Part shown: positions 1 through 6,027 of the stretch, in pieces | Layout of the letters: each line of letters starts with the position of its first letter | Numbering within the stretch: position 1 is the first letter of the stretch | Source: Bacteroidales bacterium | GTDB lineage: Bacteria; Bacteroidota; Bacteroidia; Bacteroidales; WCHB1-69 | DNA: 6,027 bases | Reading direction: 5' to 3' | NCBI GenBank assembly: GCA_017964755.1 | Contig: JAGCRI010000026.1 | Coordinates: 1 to 6,027, forward strand | Notes under the pieces: model-generated | What the model was told of the DNA's origin: nothing | The model's database searches: none | Seen by the model: only the letters and a program-made list of their open reading frames with translations | Program-made: the position numbers and the translations under genes

Positions 1-283
1 CCGCACCGTCAACATTCAAAGCATTGGTTAATAAGCGGTTGGCATACACGTCATTCTTGCCGATTTCGTTAACACCGATGACATCAGGTTTAAGGTATTT
101 GAAAATCGCTTTCAGACAAGTGTCCTTTTTATCCAGATGATTGGTGAAATCGTTGCAGCCTTCAGGAGCGTTGTCGGTATAATACATCAAGTTATACTGC
201 ATCATCTTAATTGTATCTGCTTCAGCAAAATACGCAATTGAAAGCAGCAATACAACCAAGAGTGCACGCACAAATCTCATCAT
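1..283 (-). CDS. Secreted endonuclease/exonuclease/phosphatase-family protein, N-terminal part only
   Basis: Only the first 94 codons are present; the gene leaves the window at its left edge. The protein begins with a clear signal peptide: basic residues (R3, R6), a hydrophobic core at about residues 7-19, and an A-E-A cleavage site at residues 20-22. The mature part opens with the beta-strand motif MMQYNLMYY (N31) and later has KPDVIGVNEIG (E73). These fit the first conserved Asn and the metal-binding Glu of the endonuclease/exonuclease/phosphatase (DNase I/exonuclease III-like) fold. The catalytic His and Asp residues would lie outside the window, so activity and substrate (nucleic acid, phosphoester or sphingolipid) cannot be judged. 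ATG at 283 is followed directly by a second ATG at 280; either could be the start. It lies 8 bases after the serS stop with no promoter box between, so co-transcription with serS is likely. The family call is good; the exact function is unknown. Confidence 0.8.
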   Translation of the reverse strand, partial: MMRFVRALLVVLLLSIAYFAEADTIKMMQYNLMYYTDNAPEGCNDFTNHLDKKDTCLKAIFKYLKPDVIGVNEIGKNDVYANRLLTNALNVDGA

Positions 284-291
284 GTCCGTCT

Positions 292-1563
292 TTAGTCTAT
301 AATATCGAAACCTGTATATTTTCTAAGGACTTCAGGGACTACAATGCCGTTTGGAGTCTGGTAGTTTTCGATAATTGAAGCCATGATACGCGGCAGGGCG
401 AGCGCGCTTCCGTTGAGGGTATGTGCAAGACGTGTTTTGCCGTTGGCGTCTTTGAATCTCAGTTTCATGCGGTTAGCCTGATAACTTTCAAAATTTGATA
501 TGGAACTGACTTCCAACCACTTCTGCTGGGCTTTTGAATAGACTTCAAGGTCGTAGGTAAGGGCAGAAGTGAAACTTATGTCACCGCCGCAGAGGCGCAG
601 CACGCGGAACGGCAGCCCAAGTTTCTGAAGCAGCGACATTCCGTACTGTTTCATATTCTCCAAAGTCTCGTATGAGCGGTCTGGGTGTTCAATCTGCACC
701 ATCTCCACTTTGTCGAACTGGTGGAGTCGGTTGAGTCCGCGCACATCCTTGCCGTATGAACCGGCTTCGCGGCGGAAGCAGGCTGAATAGGCACATCTTT
801 TGATCGGAAAATCGCTTTCTTTCAGAATCATATCTCTGAAAATATTTGTAATCGGAACCTCAGCGGTCGGAATCAGATAGAGATTGTCTTCGTTCACATA
901 ATACATCTGACCTTCCTTGTCGGGCAGCTGGCCGGTGGCGTAAGCCGAAGCCTCGTTCACAACGTAAGGCGGCTGTGTCTCTTCGTAGCCGGCTTCAGTG
1001 GCGCTGTCAAGGAAAAAGTTGATAAGTGCGCGCTGCATTTTCGCACCTTTGCCCTTATAGACAGGGAAGCCCGCACCGGTAATTTTAGTGCCAAGTTCAA
1101 AATCTATAATGTCATATTTTTTCACAAGTTCCCAGTGCGGCAGGGCATCTTCGCCAAGATTTGAAGCATCACCTTCGCTATAGACTATCTCGTTGTCTTC
1201 CGCACCTTTGCCTGGAGCGACTGAAGTGTGAGGCATATTCGGCAGAAGCACCATTTTTCTGTTGATTTCATCATTTTTAGAATCCACAAGTGCCTGAAGT
1301 TCTTTCTCTTCCTTCTTCAGTTCGGCGGTCTTTTCTTTCAGCGCCGCAGCCTCAGCAGCTTTGCCGGTTTTGAAAAGCATTCCTATCTCTTTTGCAATCT
1401 TATTCTGCTCAGCAAGATTTTCATCCAAACGCTTTTTCGTCCCTCTTATTTCAATATCTAATGCAAGTACTTCATTAACAATATTTTCTGCGTCAAAATT
1501 TTTAACTTTAAGTCTTTCGATAACTTTTTCAGGGTTTTCCCTTAACAACTGGATCTGTAACAT
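292..1563 (-). CDS. serS: Seryl-tRNA synthetase (serine--tRNA ligase)
   Basis: This cytoplasmic class II aminoacyl-tRNA synthetase activates serine with ATP and charges tRNA-Ser (also tRNA-Sec where present). The 423 residues match the usual bacterial length. Residues 1-110 form the N-terminal tRNA-binding domain, with a charged, Lys/Glu/Ala-rich helical hairpin (about 30-100) that would be the long antiparallel coiled-coil arm. The catalytic core follows: the motif 1 region at about 160-200 (ending QPPYVV), the serine-binding TAEVP loop at 233-237, motif 2 starting CFRREAGSYGKDVRG (262-276) with the conserved Arg264, the EVSSISN segment at 351-357, and motif 3 NGSALALPR (384-392) with Arg392 followed by ENYQ. 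All key motifs are intact. The ATG start gives a normal N-terminus (MLQIQLLRENPE) and follows an A-rich leader with no Shine-Dalgarno sequence. It lies 36 bases after yidC with no visible promoter box, so it is probably transcribed from the yidC promoter. Confidence 0.98.
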   Translation of the reverse strand: MLQIQLLRENPEKVIERLKVKNFDAENIVNEVLALDIEIRGTKKRLDENLAEQNKIAKEIGMLFKTGKAAEAAALKEKTAELKKEEKELQALVDSKNDEINRKMVLLPNMPHTSVAPGKGAEDNEIVYSEGDASNLGEDALPHWELVKKYDIIDFELGTKITGAGFPVYKGKGAKMQRALINFFLDSATEAGYEETQPPYVVNEASAYATGQLPDKEGQMYYVNEDNLYLIPTAEVPITNIFRDMILKESDFPIKRCAYSACFRREAGSYGKDVRGLNRLHQFDKVEMVQIEHPDRSYETLENMKQYGMSLLQKLGLPFRVLRLCGGDISFTSALTYDLEVYSKAQQKWLEVSSISNFESYQANRMKLRFKDANGKTRLAHTLNGSALALPRIMASIIENYQTPNGIVVPEVLRKYTGFDIID

Positions 1564-1580
1564 TTTCTTTGTTTTTTATA
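1564..1580 (-). promoter_or_regulatory. A-rich translation-initiation leader of serS
   Basis: The 17 bases directly before the serS ATG read TATAAAAAACAAAGAAA on the coding strand, with no purine box complementary to the 16S rRNA 3' end at the usual spacing. A-rich, unstructured leaders in place of Shine-Dalgarno sequences are known for Bacteroidota. The composition is directly visible; the role in ribosome recruitment is inferred. No TAnnTTTG promoter box occurs in the whole 36-base gap, which suggests serS depends on transcription from upstream. Confidence 0.35.
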
Positions 1581-1599
1581 AGGTTCTGAAGATTATTTT

Positions 1600-3528
1600 T
1601 TATCTCTTGTTCTGTTTCTGATAAGACTGCTGTTGAGCCATTTTCTGCATCTCCTCAAGTTTTTTCTCCCATTTTGATTTTTTGACGGGCTTCTGCATGT
1701 TCTCTTTTAACTTTGCGCGCAGTTTTTCTTCATTTACAGCATACCTGAAGATTCCCATCTGTATGAAGGTTATAATGTTAACGAGAAGATAGTAGTATGT
1801 TAGTGCTGACGAGAATGAGTTGAACATCGGGAGGAACAGGATTGGCATGATATACATCATCCATTTCATCATTTTCTGCTGTTGTTCGTCCCCTGTCGGT
1901 GCCATCAGACGGTTGTTGAGCCAAGTGTAGAACAAGGTGGCAATCGTCATCAGAAGACAGAAGAGGCTGACGTGGTCGCCGTAGAATGGTATGTTGAAGT
2001 TGAAGTCGAGAATTGAGTCGTATGTGGAGAGGTCTTCAGCCCAAAGGAACGACTGCTGGCGCAACTCGTATGCAGACGGGAAGAAGCGGAACATCGCGAC
2101 AAGAATCGGGAATTGGAAAAGCATAGGCAGACAGCCCGACATTGGACTCACGCCCGCTTTTTTGTATAGGCTCATTGTCGCCTGCTGCTTTTTCATCGCG
2201 TCCTCCTGCTTCGGATAGCGCGCGTTTATTTCCATCAGTTCGGGCTTCAGCACACGCATTTTCGCCGATGACATATAGGTTTTATAAGCCACAGGGAAAA
2301 GTATTGTTTTTATTATTATAGTCAGAATGAGAATGATGATTCCGTAGTTGATGCCGTATGCTTCAAGCCAGTTGAAGATAGGTATGATGGCGATTCTGTT
2401 AATCCAATGCAAAAGGAAACTCCAGCCGAGCGGAACTTGTCTTTCAAGATTCAAGTCGTACTCTTTCAATAACTTATATTGGTTAGGCCCATAATAGAAA
2501 GACATATCAAAGCCGCCGTTGTCGAGGTTGCCGACGTTAAATTCCAATTGCGCTTCGGCTTCTTTCAGAAGAGGTCTTTCCGATTTGTCGGGCAAGGAGA
2601 CTTTGAGTAATCCGCTGCTGAAATTTGCCGAGTCGGCGATGAGTACGGAGGTAAAGAACTGCTGCTTGAAACCGACCCATTTCAATTCGGTGGCGAACTC
2701 TTTCTTATCAGGCTTGCGCTCTTCAAGATTGTCAACCTTGTTGGTGTTATCCATGTAGTATATTGTGGTGATGTCGCGTTCGTAATCGTAGTTCTTCTCA
2801 ACATTGTTCAACTTGGCAGCCCAGTCCATTGAAATTGAGTTGCTGTTTGAGTATAGGTATTGCGACATATTGACCATATTCACGCGGAAGCTGAAACGGA
2901 AGTTGTCGGGGTCGAAAGTATAGACGTACTCGATATAACTTGCGCTGTCAGGCGATTGTGTCTGCACACCGTTTTCGTCAGTCACGGACTTTACAGGGTG
3001 CGCACGAAGCACCAACTGCTCGCCGATTTCTGTAACTATAAGAGTATCATTGGATTCTGATTCAAAAAGGAAATCTTTTGTGTTGACTGTGTTTTGATTT
3101 TTAAGGGTAAGGTTCAAATTGAAACAGTGGTTTTCACCGTCAAAAAGAATGAGGTTTTTCTTGGCAGAGTCTTTGGGGGTGTAAGCGTAAATGTCCTTGA
3201 ACTCTATTTTTTTGAGGTAGCCGCCTTGAGCCGAGAAAGTATATTTTGCGAGGTTTGTTTCAGCGTAATAGTCTGTGTGACTTGCTTTTGTGATGTCAGG
3301 TTGCTGAGCTTGTGGAACTGGTGAAAAAGCATTGTCGGTTTTGCCGCCGACAGAATCCATTTTTATGGTTATTGTTGTAGAATCCTGCTTTTCCTGCTGC
3401 GCCATCTGTTCGGCAAGTTCTTCCATCTGCTGCTGCTTGGCTTTCTGTACTTTTGAGTTGTTGTATGCCGAATAGCCGAAGAGAATGGCTAAAATAATAA
3501 GCAATCCTAATAGCGTGTTTTTATCCAT
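1600..3528 (-). CDS. yidC: Membrane protein insertase YidC
   Basis: YidC inserts and folds inner-membrane proteins, alone or with SecYEG. The 642-residue protein has the Gram-negative layout. TM1 is at about 5-22, followed by a Gln/Lys/Glu-rich linker (28-50) and a large periplasmic domain of beta character (about 85-365). The conserved insertase core of five membrane segments begins at about 393: TM2 at 393-415, the cytoplasmic helical hairpin at about 418-458 (starting SSAKMRVLKPE), TM3 at about 463-482 with the signature SPMSGCLPMLFQFPI, TM4 at about 520-537, and TM5/TM6 at about 553-597. The positive residue in the hydrophilic groove of TM2 is Lys407, where E. coli has Arg. The C-terminal tail (598-642) is strongly basic, as expected for ribosome contact. 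The ATG start places TM1 right after MDKN, which is typical. A Bacteroidota-type promoter box lies just upstream, and serS follows 36 bases downstream. No frameshift or missing segment was seen. Confidence 0.97.
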   Translation of the reverse strand: MDKNTLLGLLIILAILFGYSAYNNSKVQKAKQQQMEELAEQMAQQEKQDSTTITIKMDSVGGKTDNAFSPVPQAQQPDITKASHTDYYAETNLAKYTFSAQGGYLKKIEFKDIYAYTPKDSAKKNLILFDGENHCFNLNLTLKNQNTVNTKDFLFESESNDTLIVTEIGEQLVLRAHPVKSVTDENGVQTQSPDSASYIEYVYTFDPDNFRFSFRVNMVNMSQYLYSNSNSISMDWAAKLNNVEKNYDYERDITTIYYMDNTNKVDNLEERKPDKKEFATELKWVGFKQQFFTSVLIADSANFSSGLLKVSLPDKSERPLLKEAEAQLEFNVGNLDNGGFDMSFYYGPNQYKLLKEYDLNLERQVPLGWSFLLHWINRIAIIPIFNWLEAYGINYGIIILILTIIIKTILFPVAYKTYMSSAKMRVLKPELMEINARYPKQEDAMKKQQATMSLYKKAGVSPMSGCLPMLFQFPILVAMFRFFPSAYELRQQSFLWAEDLSTYDSILDFNFNIPFYGDHVSLFCLLMTIATLFYTWLNNRLMAPTGDEQQQKMMKWMMYIMPILFLPMFNSFSSALTYYYLLVNIITFIQMGIFRYAVNEEKLRAKLKENMQKPVKKSKWEKKLEEMQKMAQQQSYQKQNKR

Positions 3529-3562
3529 TGATTTAGTCTTTTATCGTTAAAGTTCAAACTTG

Positions 3563-3570
3563 CAAAAATA
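3563..3570 (-). promoter_or_regulatory. Putative Bacteroidota -7 promoter box of yidC
   Basis: On the minus strand the gap before yidC contains TATTTTTG (followed by CA), an exact match to the TAnnTTTG -7 consensus of the Bacteroidota primary sigma factor. It ends 34 bases before the yidC ATG, giving a predicted 5' leader of about 25-30 bases. The matching -33 TTTG element is not convincing: the nearest candidate is an imperfect TTCG about 22 bases upstream, inside the last codons of the outer-membrane gene. The box is the only TAnnTTTG match I found in the three intergenic gaps. Its function is inferred from the match and its position. Confidence 0.6.
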
Positions 3571-3578
3571 CACTTTTT

Positions 3579-6027
3579 TTAGTATTCCTCCTCGAACATT
3601 TCGTCCTCGCCTGACGGCATTTCCTTGCGGCGTTTGTAGTTGTTGAACTTGTAGCTCAGAGTAAGGTTTATCTCCAACCCGCTACGCACCCTCACACTGT
3701 ATGCGTCGTAGCCGTTGGTCTCGCCGAATGAATATGTGTGTACTTTGTTGTTTCTGTTATAGATGATGTTTCTGAAATTCATGCTTATAACAAAATTCTT
3801 ATTGAACATTGATTTCTTTACACCGAAATTGAGAGAATAGCGTGCTGACCGTTTGCCCTGTCCTACGCCGTTGTTGCCCCAGCCCATGCCGCCTACCGTG
3901 AGTCCCGGTGAGTTGTAGCGGAAATTCAACTGCAAATCCCAATCTTTCGGCAGCGTGAAGTTCTGGTTCAGCCTGATGTTCCAGTTCCAATGGTTCGACA
4001 AACTCTTTTCAATCAGATTGTTACTTTCAATAACTTCATAATAGACACTTCCTGAAAGGGTGATTTTCCAGAATTTCCATAGCCGCTGCCCGTATGTTAT
4101 CTCAAGTCCGAGGTTGTGGCTGCTGTTTAAGTTTTTGTATGTTGTCAATGTGGTAGAGTCGTTCAGGAGTTCGGTGTAGCGCGTTATGATGTCCTTCCTC
4201 TGGCGGTAGAAAACAGAGGTGTTGAGCGAACTTTTGTTGATGTTCATCAGATAGCCGAGTTCAACTGAATTGACGAATTCGGGGTGAAGGTCGGGATTGC
4301 CGGTGCTCCAGTTCTGGCGGTCTGAATAGTCGATGAACGGATTGAGCTGCCACACCCGCGGACGCGAGACACGCCGCGAATAACTGATCTGCATCGAGTG
4401 CGACAAACTGAAATCATATCTTATGTGAACTGTCGGGAAAAGGTTGAAATAATTTTTATAATGAGTTGAATTTAAGGATTTTAAATCTGATTTTGTGTTG
4501 GCAAGTTCAGCGCGGAGGCCGAGTTGGATTTTCAGTTTGTCCCAAAATGAGTTTGAATAGATGAAATATGCCGCATTGATGAGTTCTGAATAGTCGAAGT
4601 TGTTGCTCTGGCTGATGTCTTCAACGAGGCTCTCTTCGGCGTGCCCCGTAAAAAGGGAGTAGTCCTGCCCAATAAAACGGTAAGAGATTTTATAGCCGGT
4701 CTCTATGCGGCCGCCGTTACCGACAGGGGTGATGAAATCGACTTGCGCCGAGGCATTTCTGTTGTTGCCAATGGTTTGTGTGTTTTGGTAGAACGGCTCG
4801 GTGGAGTCAGGGATGATGAAATTCTGTTCCTCCTTGTTCCAGCCGTTGCGCCACATTTGCGTGTAGTAGAGGTCGGTGGTCAGTTCCATGCCCTTGACTT
4901 CAAATGTGCGTTTGTAATTCATGCTTGCGCTGATATTATGATTTTTGTCGCCGTTGTCTGTCAGCTCTTCGTAATCAGAAAACGGAATATATTCGCCGAG
5001 GGTTCTGCGCATATTGCTTGATTGGAGTTGCGCCGCCGAAGAGTGCTTGTGGAAATTGTAGCCCAAAGTGAGGTTCAGCGAATTTTTCTTGTCGATGAAC
5101 CAGTCGATGCCGGTGCGCACGTTGTGGCCGTAGCCGCCGCCGTCAGAGTGGTTTTCCTGTGCGAGTTTTGATGTGTCGCTGCCGAACCAAGCCTCACGGT
5201 CGAGTGAGCCGTAGCTGTGATGCCCGAAATGTCGGAAGTTGTAATTCAGGAAGACGTTGATTTTGTTGTAGTTATAATTGAGATTTACGTTGCCGTTATA
5301 GCGGTCGAAATAAGGTTTTGTCTTTAAAAATGTCATTGCTCCGCCGAGACTGACAAGCCCGTTGAAGCCGCTTTCGCGCTTTTTCTTCAGAATGACGTTC
5401 AAGATACCAGCCATGCCGTCAGGTTCAAGTCGCGCTGAAGGGTTTGTGATAACCTCCACGCTTTCAATCTGCTCCGCTGGAATCTGGTCAAGCGTGAGAT
5501 TAGAAGGGCGGCCGTCAATCAGCACTGTCACATTCTCGCTTCCGCGCAGAGTAACGTTGCCGTCAAGGTCAACGTCAACCGAAGGAATCTCCTCCAAAAC
5601 CTCAACTGCGGTCGCGCCCTCAGCCACAATACTCGACTCCACATTGAAAACCTGTTTGTCGAGGTTGCTCTGAATCATCTCCTTTTTCGCTGAAACCTCG
5701 ACGACACCCAGCCGCGTGGATTTCTGTTTCAGCTGGAATTTGTTGAAATTCTTTGCCGGATCCTCTGGAGTCAGCGTAAATGGTTGCGAATAATGGGTGC
5801 GGTAGCCCATACATTCAACCTTAAGCATCAGTTCGCCAAGCGGCAGCCCTTCTATGCGGAACTGGCCTTCAGTATTGGAGATACTGTTTCCCACTGTCAT
5901 TGAATCGGCGGCGCGCAGCACCGAGACCATCACATATTCAAGGTCTTTTCCGTTCTCGTCAACGAGGTGGCCGGTGACGGTTCCGGCGGAGGTAGCCGCT
6001 TCAGGTTGCGCCAACGCTGCGGCGAAG
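3579..6027 (-). CDS. TonB-receptor-like outer-membrane beta-barrel protein, 5' end missing
   Basis: This protein is predicted to sit in the outer membrane as a large beta-barrel with an N-terminal plug; its ligand is unknown. Counting from the codon at 6014, residues 11-98 form a carboxypeptidase-regulatory-like beta-sandwich (GTVTGHLVDENGKDLEYV, later EGQFRIEGLPLGE and ECMGYRT). Residues about 115-210 form the plug (TLRGSENVTVLIDGRPS, then EQIESVEVITNPSARLEPDG and GILNVILKK). The rest, to about 790, is a barrel of alternating strands rich in Tyr, Asn and Phe, best fitting the OMP_b-brl_3 (outer membrane beta-barrel family) group rather than SusC. A 21-residue tail, first basic then acidic, follows the last strand. 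The frame stays open to the window edge: the codons before 6014 read F-A-A-A, so the edge holds the end of a signal peptide (AAALA then Q). The TTG at 6014 is therefore not the real start. No SusD-like partner or TonB/ExbBD gene is visible here. Confidence 0.9.
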   Translation of the reverse strand, partial: FAAALAQPEAATSAGTVTGHLVDENGKDLEYVMVSVLRAADSMTVGNSISNTEGQFRIEGLPLGELMLKVECMGYRTHYSQPFTLTPEDPAKNFNKFQLKQKSTRLGVVEVSAKKEMIQSNLDKQVFNVESSIVAEGATAVEVLEEIPSVDVDLDGNVTLRGSENVTVLIDGRPSNLTLDQIPAEQIESVEVITNPSARLEPDGMAGILNVILKKKRESGFNGLVSLGGAMTFLKTKPYFDRYNGNVNLNYNYNKINVFLNYNFRHFGHHSYGSLDREAWFGSDTSKLAQENHSDGGGYGHNVRTGIDWFIDKKNSLNLTLGYNFHKHSSAAQLQSSNMRRTLGEYIPFSDYEELTDNGDKNHNISASMNYKRTFEVKGMELTTDLYYTQMWRNGWNKEEQNFIIPDSTEPFYQNTQTIGNNRNASAQVDFITPVGNGGRIETGYKISYRFIGQDYSLFTGHAEESLVEDISQSNNFDYSELINAAYFIYSNSFWDKLKIQLGLRAELANTKSDLKSLNSTHYKNYFNLFPTVHIRYDFSLSHSMQISYSRRVSRPRVWQLNPFIDYSDRQNWSTGNPDLHPEFVNSVELGYLMNINKSSLNTSVFYRQRKDIITRYTELLNDSTTLTTYKNLNSSHNLGLEITYGQRLWKFWKITLSGSVYYEVIESNNLIEKSLSNHWNWNIRLNQNFTLPKDWDLQLNFRYNSPGLTVGGMGWGNNGVGQGKRSARYSLNFGVKKSMFNKNFVISMNFRNIIYNRNNKVHTYSFGETNGYDAYSVRVRSGLEINLTLSYKFNNYKRRKEMPSGEDEMFEEEY

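Noticed and set aside
1228..1621. Two overlapping plus-strand frames with hydrophobic, Phe-rich products across the serS 5' end
   Set aside because: They are antisense to the Lys/Glu-rich coiled-coil arm of serS; AAA/GAA codons read as TTT/TTC on the other strand give false Phe-rich, membrane-like proteins.
3571..3581. Run of T on the plus strand (A on the coding strand) after the outer-membrane gene as a possible terminator
   Set aside because: On the transcribed minus strand it is an A-run, not a U-run, and no GC-rich hairpin precedes it, so it does not fit a factor-independent terminator.
4641..5021. Open frame of 126 codons on the plus strand
   Set aside because: It lies wholly inside the outer-membrane gene on the opposite strand. 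Its product is low-complexity with no recognisable domain, and the minus-strand protein has clear family features throughout.
5362..5673. Open frame of 103 codons on the plus strand, Ser/Thr-rich
   Set aside because: It is antisense to the plug domain of the outer-membrane protein, and the Ser/Arg-rich composition is what the complement of that coding sequence produces.
5620..5814. Minus-strand 64-codon frame overlapping the outer-membrane gene
   Set aside because: It is a different frame of the same strand within a well-supported coding region, with no motif of its own.
3579..6027. SusC-type nutrient receptor with a polysaccharide utilisation locus
   Set aside because: The plug and barrel resemble the shorter OMP_b-brl_3 group, and there is no SusD-like lipoprotein, glycan-degrading enzyme or regulator in the window; the other neighbours are housekeeping genes.

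Overview
This window looks like ordinary chromosomal DNA from a member of the Bacteroidota, probably an uncultured Bacteroidales-type organism. Four things point there: a TonB-receptor-like outer-membrane protein built as a carboxypeptidase-regulatory-like domain, a plug and a long beta-barrel; a YidC of the long, Lys-in-groove Bacteroidota type; the absence of clear Shine-Dalgarno sequences with A-rich leaders instead; and a promoter element of the Bacteroidota TAnnTTTG type in front of yidC. I cannot assign a genus from the sequence.

All four genes lie on the minus strand, so transcription runs from the right end to the left. From right to left they are: (1) a large outer-membrane beta-barrel protein whose 5' end is cut by the window edge (3579-6027); (2) yidC, the inner-membrane protein insertase (1600-3528); (3) serS, seryl-tRNA synthetase (292-1563); and (4) the first 94 codons of a secreted endonuclease/exonuclease/phosphatase-family protein that runs off the left end (1-283). 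The gaps are about 50, 36 and 8 bases. There is no gene-free stretch longer than that, and I see no RNA gene, mobile element, CRISPR array, long repeat or factor-independent terminator.

The best-supported regulatory signal is a TATTTTTG box about 35 bases upstream of the yidC start. The yidC-serS and serS-nuclease gaps show no such box, so yidC, serS and the nuclease gene probably form one transcript. The outer-membrane gene upstream may be a separate unit or may read through, because no hairpin separates it from yidC. The genes share no pathway: one is core translation, one is membrane-protein biogenesis, and two make envelope or exported proteins.

I looked for an undescribed system and did not find one. 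The points worth a second look are modest: the true start of the outer-membrane gene lies outside the window, the yidC-serS pairing looks rearranged relative to what I remember of related genomes, and an exported nuclease-like gene sits almost directly against serS.
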